From NCBI GenBank assembly GCA_038146785.1, contig JAYQSI010000014.1, forward strand, positions 1 through 64,000: a stretch of DNA of 64,000 bases. The letters are read 5' to 3'. The stretch comes from VMDJ01 sp038146785. GTDB taxonomy: Bacteria > Pseudomonadota > Gammaproteobacteria > Chromatiales > Chromatiaceae. Position 1 is the stretch's first letter. Each line of letters starts with the position of its first letter. Made by a program: the position numbers and the translations under genes. The notes below the pieces were generated by a model. It saw only the letters and a program-made list of their open reading frames with translations, was not told the origin of the DNA and made no database searches. This document shows, one piece after another, positions 1-9,393 of this stretch.

Positions 1-183
1 AGAATTCGACGGAGCGTCGTCTTCAGTCTTGATGCGCTCGTAGATTTCTTCGCGATGAACAGATACATCACGTGGTGCATTTACACCGATACGTACCTGA
101 TTACCTTTAACGCCAAGGACAGTTACCGAGACTTCGTCACCGATAATCAACGTTTCACCTACGCGGCGGGTCAAAATAAGCAT
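1..183 (-). CDS. csrA: Carbon storage regulator CsrA (3' end cut by window)
   Basis: CsrA is a small dimeric RNA-binding protein that binds GGA motifs in mRNA leaders and represses or stabilises transcripts post-transcriptionally. The 61 visible codons begin MLILTRRVGETLIIGDEV and continue through the conserved GVKGNQVRIGVNAP and VHREEIYERI blocks, which cover nearly the whole family core. No stop is reached before position 1, so only a few C-terminal residues are missing. The ATG at 183-181 follows a good AAAGGAG ribosome binding site. It lies downstream of lysC on the same strand with a 117-bp gap, the usual gammaproteobacterial alaS/lysC-csrA neighbourhood. Identification is certain; the C terminus is unseen. 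Confidence 0.95.
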   Translation of the reverse strand, partial: MLILTRRVGETLIIGDEVSVTVLGVKGNQVRIGVNAPRDVSVHREEIYERIKTEDDAPSNS

Positions 184-300
184 GGCTTTCTCCTTTATTC
201 GCCACCGGCCTGTTCATCCATGACCGCGGGCTCATATGTCTGCTTTTAGAGGCCGCAAGTTTAACAACTCGCGACAATTACTCAAAGGTTTTGTGGCGAA

Positions 301-1521
301 TTAGGCCTCTTCTAAACCGAACGCTTTGTGCAGCGCACGAACGCCTAATTCCAAGTATTTCTCGTCAATTACCACCGAAATCTTAATTTCAGAGGTCGAA
401 ATCATCTGGATGTTGATGTTTTCTTTCGACAAGCACTCGAACATCTGGCTCGCGATACCGGCATGTGAGCGCATACCCACACCAACCAACGAGACCTTAA
501 CGATCGAGTCGTCTCCGACCACTTCGCGCGCACCCAAGGTGTTTGCTGTCTCGGTCAGAATCTTGTGTGCTTTTTTATACTCACCACGGTTAACCGTAAA
601 GGTGAAGTCGGTCGTGTCATCGTTAGAGATGTTCTGAACGATCATGTCGACTTCGATGTTTGCCGCACCAATTGGACCTAAGATCTTGTAAGCCACGCCT
701 GGCTGATCAGGTACACCACGAATGGTGAGTTTTGCTTCGTCACGGTTAAATGCGATTCCAGAAATTTTTGCCGCTTCCACGCCATCTTCCTCAAGTGTAA
801 TTAAGGTGCCCTCACCCTCATCTTCGAAACTCGAGAGGACACGTAGAGGCACGTTGTACTTGCCTGCGAATTCTACTGAACGGATCTGAAGAACCTTCGA
901 GCCCAAGCTCGCCATCTCCAGCATCTCTTCAAAGGTAATGCGATCCAACTTACGCGCTTTAGGTTCTACGCGAGGGTCGGTGGTGTAAACACCATCCACA
1001 TCGGTAAAGATCTGACATTCATCAGCTTTCAATGCCGCTGCCATCGCAACTGCCGTGGTATCCGAACCACCACGACCCAAGGTTGTGATGTTGCGATCTT
1101 CATCGACACCTTGGAAACCTGCGACGACCACAACACGACCTGCATCAAGGTCGGCACGAACACGTGCATCATCGATATCAGTGATACGAGCCTTACCGTG
1201 TGCGTTATCGGTCAAGATATGAACCTGACCACCAGTGTATGAGCGCGCATCACAGCCAATCTCTTGCAATGCCATCGATAGCAGCGCAATGGTGACCTGC
1301 TCACCAGTTGTTACCAACACATCCATCTCACGAGGATTTGGCGCGGAGCTGATGTCGTTTGCTAAGCCAATCAATCGATTGGTTTCACCCGACATTGCTG
1401 AGACCACCACAATCACTTGGTTACCTGCATCGCGTGACTTCTTAACGCGGTTCGCCACGTTTTGAATGCGCTCAACAGTACCTACTGAGGTGCCACCGTA
1501 TTTTTGAACGATTAATGCCAT
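301..1521 (-). CDS. lysC: Aspartate kinase (aspartokinase)
   Basis: This enzyme phosphorylates L-aspartate, the first step to lysine, threonine, methionine and diaminopimelate. The 406-residue protein has the N-terminal kinase signature KYGGTSVG at residues 7-14, a central amino-acid-kinase domain with GRGGSDTTAVA, and two C-terminal ACT domains (about 265-400), which normally bind the feedback inhibitors lysine and/or threonine. It is monofunctional: no homoserine dehydrogenase domain follows. I chose the start at 1521 (MALIVQKYGG) over an in-frame codon 33 bp upstream because AGGAAAA precedes it and homologues begin there. There is no leader long enough for a lysine riboswitch; alaS ends only 90 bp upstream. 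Confidence 0.96.
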   Translation of the reverse strand: MALIVQKYGGTSVGTVERIQNVANRVKKSRDAGNQVIVVVSAMSGETNRLIGLANDISSAPNPREMDVLVTTGEQVTIALLSMALQEIGCDARSYTGGQVHILTDNAHGKARITDIDDARVRADLDAGRVVVVAGFQGVDEDRNITTLGRGGSDTTAVAMAAALKADECQIFTDVDGVYTTDPRVEPKARKLDRITFEEMLEMASLGSKVLQIRSVEFAGKYNVPLRVLSSFEDEGEGTLITLEEDGVEAAKISGIAFNRDEAKLTIRGVPDQPGVAYKILGPIGAANIEVDMIVQNISNDDTTDFTFTVNRGEYKKAHKILTETANTLGAREVVGDDSIVKVSLVGVGMRSHAGIASQMFECLSKENINIQMISTSEIKISVVIDEKYLELGVRALHKAFGLEEA

Positions 1522-1611
1522 CGTTTTCCTGTTCTTTAAGTCTTGCAACAACACCGAGCTGCTGCGAAAAGCGCGCCATTAGACGCGATTTATGTGTTTT
1601 TTTAAAGGGTC

Positions 1612-4238
1612 TTAGCTCGACTGCTGTTGAATATAGGTTTCAACTAACGCCAGCGCTTCTGCCACACCCGATGGATCTGTACCACCGGCTTGCGCCATAT
1701 CCGGACGACCGCCGCCTTTACCACCAACTTTTCAGCCGCGATTTTTACCAAATCACCTGCTTTGTACTGACCGACCAAGTCTTTAGTCACACCCGCAATC
1801 AGGTTCACTTTGTCGCCGTTCACCGCAGCGAGTAGCACAACACCTGAACCCAGTTTGTTCTTTAGCTGATCAAGCATGTCGCGAAGGCTTTTAACTTCGA
1901 CATCATCCAAGCGAGCCGCAAGCGCTTTCACGCCATTTACCTCAATCGCTTGTGATACCAAATCAGAACCTGCAGAAGCGGCCAATTTAGATTTGAGTTG
2001 CTGCAATTCCTTCTCGAGCTTTTTATTCTGCTCGATCATCTTGCTCAACTTATCTTCAACTTCATCGCGCGATGCATTCACCATGCTCGCAACATGCATC
2101 AAACGATCTTCGTCTCGCTCAATGTATTCAATCGCATGTGATCCGGTAACCGCTTCGATACGACGTACGCCTGATGCAATACCGGTTTCCATCACGATCT
2201 TGCACAGGCCGATATCACCGAGTGAACGGACGTGAGTACCGCCACAAAGCTCTACAGAGAAATCACCCATACGCAGCACGCGCACTTGGTCATCGTACTT
2301 CTCACCAAACAGTGCCATTGCACCTGCTTGCTTAGCGTCTTCGATCGCCATGATGCGTGTTTCAACCATGTGGTTTTCACGAATCTGATCATTTACCAAA
2401 CGCTCAATCTCAATCAGCTGTTCGCGAGAGATCGGTTCAAAGTGAGAGAAGTCAAAACGTAAACGACCTGCATCGTTTAACGAACCTTTTTGCTGAACGT
2501 GATCACCCAATACATGGCGTAATGCTGCATGCAATAAGTGCGTTGCTGAGTGGTTAAGCGCAATTTGTTTACGGCGCGAGTTATCTACCTTCGCTGCCAC
2601 GTTATCGCCAATATGCAGCTCACCTTGTTTAAGTGAACCAACATGACCAAAGACAGAACCACCCTGCTTTTTTGTATCAGATACCGCAAAGGCCACTGAG
2701 TTACTGACCAGCTCACCCGTATCGCCAACCTGACCACCCGACTCTGCATAGAAAGGCGTGCGATCAAGAATTACCAGACCTTCTTCACCTGTGTTGAGCT
2801 GATCAACACTCGCGCCGTCTTTAAACAACGCGATAACAGTGGCTTGATCATCTAAACGCTCATAACCGGTGAAATCAGTTTCGCCATCGATTTGCACATC
2901 GGCTGATTGCGCTGAACCGAAGTTACTCGCAGCACGTGCACGTTCACGTTGCGCTTCCATCTCGCGGTTAAAGCCGTCTTCATCCACCTCAAGCTCACGC
3001 TCACGCGCAATGTCTGCGGTCAGATCGAGTGGGAAGCCATAGGTGTCGTACAACTTAAATAAAATCTCGCCAGGAATCGTCTTGCCTTTGAGTGACCCAA
3101 TTGCATCATCAAGGATACGTAGACCTTGCTCGATGGTTTCTGCAAAACGCTCTTCTTCTACTTTCAGCACGCGCTCGACATGCGCCTTAGCTGCTCGTAA
3201 TTCTGGATAGGCTTCACCCATCTGCTCATCAAGCGCTTTAACAAGCGAATGGAAGAAAGGCTGTTGCTGACCCAATTGGTAACCGTGACGAATTGCGCGA
3301 CGGATAATACGGCGCAATACATAACCACGACCTTCGTTACCTGGCAGTACGCCATCCACGATCAAGAATGCGCATGAACGAATATGGTCTGCGATAACGC
3401 GTAATGATTTTGACTCGAGATCCTTGGTGCCGGTCGCAGCAGCTGCCGCTTTAATCAGCGCTTGGAATAAATCGATCTCGTAGTTTGAATTAACGTGCTG
3501 CAGTACAGCTGCCAAACGCTCTAAGCCCATACCAGTATCGACTGATGGCTTAGGTAGTGGCGTCATCTCACCGCTTGCATCGCGATTGAACTGCATGAAG
3601 ACGAGATTCCAGATCTCGATATAACGATCACCGTCTTCTTCAGGTGAGCCTGGAGGGCCACCCCAGATGTGATCGCCGTGGTCATAGAAGATCTCAGAGC
3701 ATGGACCACATGGACCAGTATCACCCATCGACCAGAAGTTATCGCTCTCAAAAGGCTTACCGCCCTTCTTATCGCCAATGCGGGTGAAACGCGACTCATC
3801 CACACCGATCTCTTTTAACCAGATCTCAGCGGCTTCATCGTCACTTTCGTAAACAGTGACCCACAACTTATCTTTTGGAAGCTGCAAAACCTCGGTTAAG
3901 AAGCCCCATGCGTAGTTAATCGCTTCACGCTTAAAGTAGTCACCAAAGCTGAAGTTACCCAGCATCTCAAAGAAGGTGTGGTGACGTGCGGTGTAGCCAA
4001 CATTTTCGAGGTCGTTGTGTTTACCGCCAGCACGCACGCAACGCTGCGAGGTGGTCGCGCGGTTGTAGCTGCGCTGATCTTTGCCAGTAAAGACATCTTT
4101 GAACTGCACCATGCCCGCGTTGGTGAACAATAGCGTTGGGTCATTACCTGGCACCAATGGGCTTGAATCCACGACTTGGTGGCCATTCTCGGCAAAGTAA
4201 TTCAAAAAGGCAGAACGGATCTCAGCGCTAGTTTTCAT
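1612..4238 (-). CDS. alaS: Alanyl-tRNA synthetase, frameshifted near the 3' end
   Basis: AlaRS charges tRNA-Ala in the cytoplasm. The class II catalytic core is at the N terminus (starts MKTSAEIRSAFLNYF). The editing domain carries the zinc-type motifs HSATHLLH and CGGTH, followed by a coiled segment and the C-Ala domain. The uninterrupted frame ends at 1644 with a non-conserved tail (864 aa). One base is missing in the T-run at 1729-1732 (A-run on the coding strand). If it is restored, the frame continues as VGGKGGGRPDMAQAGGTD, the universal AlaRS terminus, and stops at 1612, giving about 875 aa, the normal length. A broken essential gene is unlikely in a living cell, so I read this as a probable sequencing or assembly error. 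Confidence 0.95.
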
Positions 4239-4355
4239 CTGGCTTGTGCGGTTAAAAAAACAGAGGCGGAATGTTATGGGGAAATCACTTAAAAGTCACC
4301 CATGAGAACACCTAAAAATGCAGATAAATGGCGCTAAAACAAAGGGTTTGAAGAC

Positions 4356-4808
4356 TTAGTCCCACAAATAGCGGCGAATCAGATTTTCAGGGAATCCACG
4401 ATATTGTAAAAAGCGCGCTCGCTTCGCTTGGTCTTTGGTCTCGATAGCACGTTCAAGACCGAATTTATGTGCGGCCACCTCGGAGATGTGCGCTCGCCAT
4501 TCCGATCCATTGATATCGATCCAATCTTCAATCAACGATTGCTCGACACCACGCTGTCGTAATTCATCACGAATACGCAAAGGACCATAACCACGACGGG
4601 TGCGCATGTGTACATACTGTTCGGTGAACCGTTCATCGGACAGCAGTCCTCTGCGCTCAAAATCATTGAGCAAACGGTCTATGAGGGCGGGATTCTCAGT
4701 CTTTTTAGCGAGCTTTTGAGTCAGCTCGTAGCGGCTATGTTCTCGCGCAGCGAGGTAACGCACCCCCGCTGCTTCGAGATCAAGTAGCTCAGACGTATAG
4801 TCGGTCAA
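4356..4808 (-). CDS. recX: RecA regulator RecX
   Basis: RecX modulates RecA by capping or blocking RecA filament growth on DNA. The 150-residue protein has the three-helix repeat organisation of the family: an N-terminal RYLAAREHSRYEL segment, a central GLLSDERFTEQYVHMRTRRGYGP block (shown in part here: LLSDERFTEQYV) and a C-terminal RARFLQYRGFP segment. It starts 3 bp downstream of the recA stop on the same strand, so it is almost certainly cotranscribed by read-through from recA, as in most gammaproteobacteria. Length is typical. A 117-bp gap separates it from alaS, with no clear terminator in between. Confidence 0.94.
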   Translation of the reverse strand: MTDYTSELLDLEAAGVRYLAAREHSRYELTQKLAKKTENPALIDRLLNDFERRGLLSDERFTEQYVHMRTRRGYGPLRIRDELRQRGVEQSLIEDWIDINGSEWRAHISEVAAHKFGLERAIETKDQAKRARFLQYRGFPENLIRRYLWD

Positions 4809-4811
4809 GGA

Positions 4812-5861
4812 TTACTCCTGATCAGACATCTCGTCTTGGTTTTCGTCTTCAGCTTGTGGTGCCGCTTGCGCTTTAGGCATCGCTGCTTCACGAATCTGTG
4901 CTTCGAGTGACTTCGCTAGCTCAGGGTTCTCTTTCAGGAACGTGCGTACGTTCTCTTTACCCTGACCGATGCGATCACCATTACAGCTGTACCAAGCACC
5001 CGCCTTTTCGATCAGACCCATGGCAACGCCGAGCTCGATGATTTCACCCTCGCGTGAAACACCTTCACCGTAAAGAATCTCGAACTCTGCTTGTTTAAAC
5101 GGTGGTGCAACTTTGTTCTTCACCACTTTGACGCGAGTCTGGTTACCAATCACCTCTTCGCCTTTCTTGATCGCGCCAATACGACGGATATCTAAGCGAA
5201 CTGATGAGTAGAACTTCAATGCGTTACCACCAGTGGTGGTTTCTGGCGAACCAAACATCACACCGATCTTCATACGGATCTGGTTGATGAAGATCACCAT
5301 ACAGTTTGATTTTTTGATGTTTGCGGTCAGCTTACGCAAAGCTTGTGACATCAAACGTGCTTGTAAGCCAACGTGAGAATCACCCATCTCGCCTTCAATT
5401 TCAGCTTTAGGTGTTAATGCAGCAACTGAGTCGACAACGATCACATCAACCGCGCCTGAACGTACCAACATGTCGGTAATTTCGAGTGCTTGCTCACCGG
5501 TATCTGGCTGAGAAACAAGTAGCTCATCCATATCTACACCGAGCTTTTCAGCATAAACAGGATCCAGTGCGTGCTCAGCATCAACGAAGGCACAGGTGCC
5601 GCCGATCTTTTGTGCTTCTGCCACACACTGCAGTGTCATGGTGGTTTTACCTGATGATTCAGGACCGTAGATCTCGATGATACGGCCCTTAGGAATACCG
5701 CCAATGCCGAGGGCAATATCGAGCGTTAGAGAACCGGTTGAAACCGCTTCGATGTCGCGTACCGCGGTGCCATCACCCATACGCATTACCGAACCTTTAC
5801 CAAACTGCTTTTCGATCTGAGTCAGTGCAGCGGCTAGTGCTTTTTTGCGATTCTCATCCAT
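4812..5861 (-). CDS. recA: Recombinase RecA
   Basis: RecA forms filaments on single-stranded DNA for homologous strand exchange and is the SOS coprotease. The 349-residue protein has Walker A GPESSGKT at residues 66-73, the conserved EHALDP block, Walker B VIVVDSVAAL, DNA-binding loops around GDSHVGLQARLMSQALRK (L1 side) and the GSPETTTGGNALKFYSS region (L2), and an acidic C-terminal tail (EDENQDEMSDQE). The ATG at 5861 is preceded by a GGGGAGAG ribosome binding site. Its 5' region holds a short palindrome (CTGTTTAACAG, 5891-5901) rather than the 16-bp enterobacterial LexA box, so SOS control is plausible but not shown. Confidence 0.98.
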   Translation of the reverse strand: MDENRKKALAAALTQIEKQFGKGSVMRMGDGTAVRDIEAVSTGSLTLDIALGIGGIPKGRIIEIYGPESSGKTTMTLQCVAEAQKIGGTCAFVDAEHALDPVYAEKLGVDMDELLVSQPDTGEQALEITDMLVRSGAVDVIVVDSVAALTPKAEIEGEMGDSHVGLQARLMSQALRKLTANIKKSNCMVIFINQIRMKIGVMFGSPETTTGGNALKFYSSVRLDIRRIGAIKKGEEVIGNQTRVKVVKNKVAPPFKQAEFEILYGEGVSREGEIIELGVAMGLIEKAGAWYSCNGDRIGQGKENVRTFLKENPELAKSLEAQIREAAMPKAQAAPQAEDENQDEMSDQE

Positions 5862-5976
5862 TGGTTCTCTCCCCTACATGGTGTTTTTAGCTGTTAAACA
5901 GGAGTGTAGTTTGTTCTCTTTTTGTTTTCTAGTCCGAAATGCACTTTTTTTACACTTTTTTGCATTTTTTCTCGGA

Positions 5977-6450
5977 TCAGCTGATTCGTGCGGCAATTCC
6001 ACGCAGAACATAATCAACGGCCTGACGCCTGACTTCAGCACGATCTCCAGCAAAGACCTGCGACTCCGCATCAACCTTGCCCTCTTTAATAGCCCAGGCC
6101 ATCCAGACCAGACCGACCGGCTTCTCTGCCGTGCCACCGGTTGGACCTGCGATACCACTAACCGCGATGGCGAGATTAGCCGAGCTGTTTGCCAGCGCAC
6201 CTTCTGCCATCTCTCGGACGACGGCTTCGCTGACTGCGCCATGCTGCTCAAGGGTGTGTGCTGAAACGCCAAGCATCTGCTGCTTAGCCTCATTACTGTA
6301 GGTAACAAATCCGCGATCAAACCAAGCGCTTGAACCGGATAACTCGGTGAGCTGTTGGGCAATCCAACCGCCCGTACATGACTCGGCTGTGGCAATCACG
6401 ATGTGCTGCTGTAGCGCCTTTTCAGCGATCTCTTGGAGGACTTTTTGCAT
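5977..6450 (-). CDS. pncC: Nicotinamide-nucleotide amidase PncC (CinA C-terminal domain)
   Basis: This amidase deamidates NMN to nicotinate mononucleotide in the pyridine-nucleotide cycle. The 157-residue protein is the stand-alone CinA C-terminal domain, with the hallmark TAESCTGG at residues 21-28 and the later AVSGIAGPTGGTAEKPVG block. The N-terminal molybdopterin-binding-like half found in full CinA is absent, as in the E. coli short form. It lies immediately upstream of recA on the same strand (115-bp gap), the conserved pncC/cinA-recA pairing, and diverges from the cupin gene. The name rests on family assignment; a DNA-uptake role is not implied. Confidence 0.92.
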   Translation of the reverse strand: MQKVLQEIAEKALQQHIVIATAESCTGGWIAQQLTELSGSSAWFDRGFVTYSNEAKQQMLGVSAHTLEQHGAVSEAVVREMAEGALANSSANLAIAVSGIAGPTGGTAEKPVGLVWMAWAIKEGKVDAESQVFAGDRAEVRRQAVDYVLRGIAARIS

Positions 6451-6546
6451 GCCTCATTCTGGCATAGCTCGCATTCACACAAACAAGAAAAAGCGCATTC
6501 GGTACAATGCGTTTTTCATCGACATTCGATGCTTCAGGATTGCTTT

Positions 6547-6825
6547 ATGAACAATGAGATTTTGGTAGAGCGCAACGCCTCTCCGATGAAATGTGAGGTG
6601 CTTGGCGTTTACGACTGGGCTATTTGGCGCAAAGAGGTCAGCACCTTTGATTGGGAATATCACGACAGAGAGACGTGCTACATCGTGCGTGGTGAATTTA
6701 CCGTGACCCCAGAAGGTGGTGAGCCACAAGCGTTTAAGCGTGGCGATTTAATCACCTTTCCTAAAGGTATGAAGTGCGTCTGGAACATCACCAAAGACGT
6801 CGAAAAGCACTACAACTTTGGTTGA
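6547..6825 (+). CDS. Small cupin-domain protein (ureidoglycine-aminohydrolase-type cupin)
   Basis: A single-domain cupin of 92 residues whose substrate is unknown. The beta-barrel signature is visible: WEYHDRETCYIVRGEFTV contributes a histidine and glutamate that resemble metal ligands, then EGGEPQAFKRGDLITFPKG gives the second cupin motif. The short length and motif spacing fit the DUF861/Cupin_3 group. I start it at 6547 (MNNEILVERN) because an AGGA lies 8 bp upstream; the same frame extends further upstream through non-conserved sequence. It stops 6 bp before mutS, so it may share a transcript with mutS, but no functional link is suggested. Catalytic activity is not assured. Confidence 0.85.
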   Translation: MNNEILVERNASPMKCEVLGVYDWAIWRKEVSTFDWEYHDRETCYIVRGEFTVTPEGGEPQAFKRGDLITFPKGMKCVWNITKDVEKHYNFG

Positions 6826-6831
6826 TCTCGC

Positions 6832-9393
6832 GTGAGCGATAACGCCCCTCAACACACCCCCGTGATGCAGCAGTATCTGCGCATCAAAGCCGATCATCCT
6901 GATCGCTTGGTGTTTTATCGCATGGGCGATTTTTACGAGCTCTTCTATGAAGATGCCGAAAAGGCTGCGCGCTTGCTCGACATCACCCTGACCGCACGTG
7001 GCAAATCGGGCGGTAACAAAATTCCGATGGCCGGCGTGCCCTATCACGCGGCAGAAGGCTATCTGGCCAAGCTGGTTAAGCTAGGTGAATCTGTCGCGAT
7101 TTGTGAACAAGTTGGCGACCCTGCGACAAGCAAGGGACCGGTTGAGCGCAAAGTGGCGCGAGTCGTTACCCCAGGTACCGTATCTGACGAAGCCTTGATG
7201 GATGAACGTCGCGATAATTTACTCGCAGCGCTGTATCAACAAGGTGACATCTTTGCACTGACTTGGCTGGATATAACTGGCGGTCAATTCAACGCACAGC
7301 AACTCAACTCATCTGAAGCCGTGGCAGCTGAGCTGCAACGCTTACAACCCGCTGAGTTACTCATCGCTGAGAACTTTGATTGGCAACTGAGTCGTTGGCA
7401 TAAAGGTGGTTTAACCAAACGTCCTGATTGGCATTTTGATTTAGATGTCGCACAGCGCTTGTTATGTGATCAGTTTAAAACACGTGACTTAGGCGGCTTT
7501 GGACTTGCTGATCATCCGCATGTCATCACTGCAGCGGGGGCTTTGCTGCAATACGTTAACGAAACCCAACAGATGGCATTACCGCACATCACGGGCATTC
7601 GATTAGAGCATCGTGATCAGTTTGTCGTTGTTGATGCCGCAACCCGTCAAAACCTTGAGATTAATCACGCCAGTAATGGCAGCAAAAAACATTCGATCGT
7701 TGGTTTGTTAGATCAATGCCATACCGCAATGGGCAGTCGCTTACTGGGGCGTTGGATCAATCAACCTTTGCGCGATATTGAGAAGGTGTCGCAACGTCAT
7801 GACGCGATTGAGACATTGATGTTGCAACAGCAATACCAAGCCATTGGTAACACGCTCGATGGTATTGGTGATCTCGAACGCATCTTGGCACGTGTTGCCT
7901 TGGGTTCGGCTCGACCACGAGACTTAGCGCTACTTCGAGATGGTTTGGGACAGCTGCCCGAGTTGCAAGCTCAGCTCGCGACTATTCAACACGATGCTAT
8001 CGCATCGCTTGCTAGCGAGATCAGTCAGCATCCTGATACGCATCAATTATTGGTATCTGCTGTTGTTGAAAACCCACCTGTGGTGATCCGAGACGGCGGT
8101 GTTTTAGCAGAAGGTTATGACAGCGAACTCGATGAGCTGCGCGCCTTGTCACAAAACGCTGATCAATTCTTACTTGATCTGGAAACACGTGAGCGTGAGC
8201 GCACAGGCATCGAAACACTCAAGGTGAGCTATAACCGCATTCATGGTTATTACATCGAGATCAGTAAAGGACGCGCAAAAGATGCACCTGACGATTATGT
8301 ACGTCGCCAAACCTTAAAAAGCGCTGAACGTTTCATCACCCCCGAGCTTAAAAAGTTTGAAGACCAAGTGCTATCAGCACGCGAACGATCACTGTCTCGC
8401 GAGAAAGCCCTCTATGAAGCGTTAATCAGCACCTTGCAAGAGAGCTTAGGCGCACTACAGCTCAGTGCACGCAGCATCGCTGAATTAGATGTGTTGTGTA
8501 ACTTAACCGAACGCGCAGAGTCATTAAACTTTGCACGTCCAACCCTCAGCAACACACCGGGCATTGCTATTGAGCAAGGTCGCCACCCTGTTGTTGAACA
8601 AGTCAGCAACACACCCTTTGTCGCTAACGATGTGCAATTCGATGATAAACAACGCATGTTGATCATCACCGGCCCCAACATGGGCGGTAAGTCGACCTAC
8701 ATGCGACAAGCGGCATTGATCACCCTACTCGCGTATGCCGGCAGCTTTGTGCCAGCCAGCTCAGCCACCTTAGGTCCTATTGATCGGATCTTCTCGCGGA
8801 TTGGCGCATCAGATGATCTCGCAGGCGGCCGCTCGACCTTTATGGTGGAGATGGAAGAGACCGCAAACATTCTGCATAACGCGACAGAGCAGTCACTTGT
8901 TTTAATGGACGAGATTGGTCGCGGCACCAGCACCTTCGATGGTTTATCTCTCGCTTGGGCTTGCGCTATTCAACTAGCCAAATCGATTAAAGCCTTCACC
9001 TTATTTGCGACGCATTACTTCGAGCTCACCGCACTACCGGAAGAGGTTTCCACCATCAGCAATGTGCATCTTGATGCGGTTGAGCACGGCGATTCGATTG
9101 TGTTTTTACATGCCGTTAAAGAAGGCCCTGCCAATCAGAGCTATGGCTTACAGGTAGCCGCATTGGCTGGCGTACCGAAGATGGTGATTGCGCAAGCCAA
9201 AACACGTTTAAAAGAATTAGAGCAACAGGCTTCAGAGCGAAGCACGCATGATCAGTTATCGTTATTTACTGCTGAGACCAGCGAGACACCATCCGCTGTG
9301 CTTGAGCATCTCGATCAGATCAATCCAGATGAACTATCCCCTCGCGAAGCACTTGAGTACTTATACGAACTCAAGCGCCTGCGAGACGAATAA
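6832..9393 (+). CDS. mutS: DNA mismatch repair ATPase MutS
   Basis: MutS recognises base mismatches and small loops and, with ATP, recruits MutL. The 853-residue protein has the mismatch-contacting FYELF motif near residues 36-40 (within MGDFYELFYEDA), the connector, lever and clamp domains, the Walker A TGPNMGGKSTYMRQ at about 613-626, and downstream ABC-type motifs (DEIGRGTSTFDG, THYFELT). It begins with GTG at 6832, 6 bp after the cupin stop, with a weak ribosome binding site. Length matches the family (E. coli 853). Its stop codon directly abuts the stop of convergent dsbC, leaving no room for a separate terminator. Confidence 0.98.
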   Translation: MSDNAPQHTPVMQQYLRIKADHPDRLVFYRMGDFYELFYEDAEKAARLLDITLTARGKSGGNKIPMAGVPYHAAEGYLAKLVKLGESVAICEQVGDPATSKGPVERKVARVVTPGTVSDEALMDERRDNLLAALYQQGDIFALTWLDITGGQFNAQQLNSSEAVAAELQRLQPAELLIAENFDWQLSRWHKGGLTKRPDWHFDLDVAQRLLCDQFKTRDLGGFGLADHPHVITAAGALLQYVNETQQMALPHITGIRLEHRDQFVVVDAATRQNLEINHASNGSKKHSIVGLLDQCHTAMGSRLLGRWINQPLRDIEKVSQRHDAIETLMLQQQYQAIGNTLDGIGDLERILARVALGSARPRDLALLRDGLGQLPELQAQLATIQHDAIASLASEISQHPDTHQLLVSAVVENPPVVIRDGGVLAEGYDSELDELRALSQNADQFLLDLETRERERTGIETLKVSYNRIHGYYIEISKGRAKDAPDDYVRRQTLKSAERFITPELKKFEDQVLSARERSLSREKALYEALISTLQESLGALQLSARSIAELDVLCNLTERAESLNFARPTLSNTPGIAIEQGRHPVVEQVSNTPFVANDVQFDDKQRMLIITGPNMGGKSTYMRQAALITLLAYAGSFVPASSATLGPIDRIFSRIGASDDLAGGRSTFMVEMEETANILHNATEQSLVLMDEIGRGTSTFDGLSLAWACAIQLAKSIKAFTLFATHYFELTALPEEVSTISNVHLDAVEHGDSIVFLHAVKEGPANQSYGLQVAALAGVPKMVIAQAKTRLKELEQQASERSTHDQLSLFTAETSETPSAVLEHLDQINPDELSPREALEYLYELKRLRDE

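Noticed and set aside
301..1650. Lysine riboswitch upstream of lysC
   Set aside because: Only about 90 bp separate alaS from lysC and no conserved riboswitch core or alternative terminator is visible.
5874..6395. 173-codon frame on the minus strand overlapping pncC
   Set aside because: It is out of frame with conserved PncC motifs, serine/arginine-rich and without family resemblance.
6488..6516. Hairpin (CGCATT/AATGCG with A and T tails) in the pncC-cupin gap
   Set aside because: It lies where divergent promoters are expected and no gene ends there, so I do not call a terminator; a TACAAT -10-like motif inside it lacks a well-spaced -35.
6475..6729. 84-codon minus-strand frame across the cupin start
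   Set aside because: It is antisense to the cupin coding sequence and lacks conserved motifs or a proper ribosome binding site.
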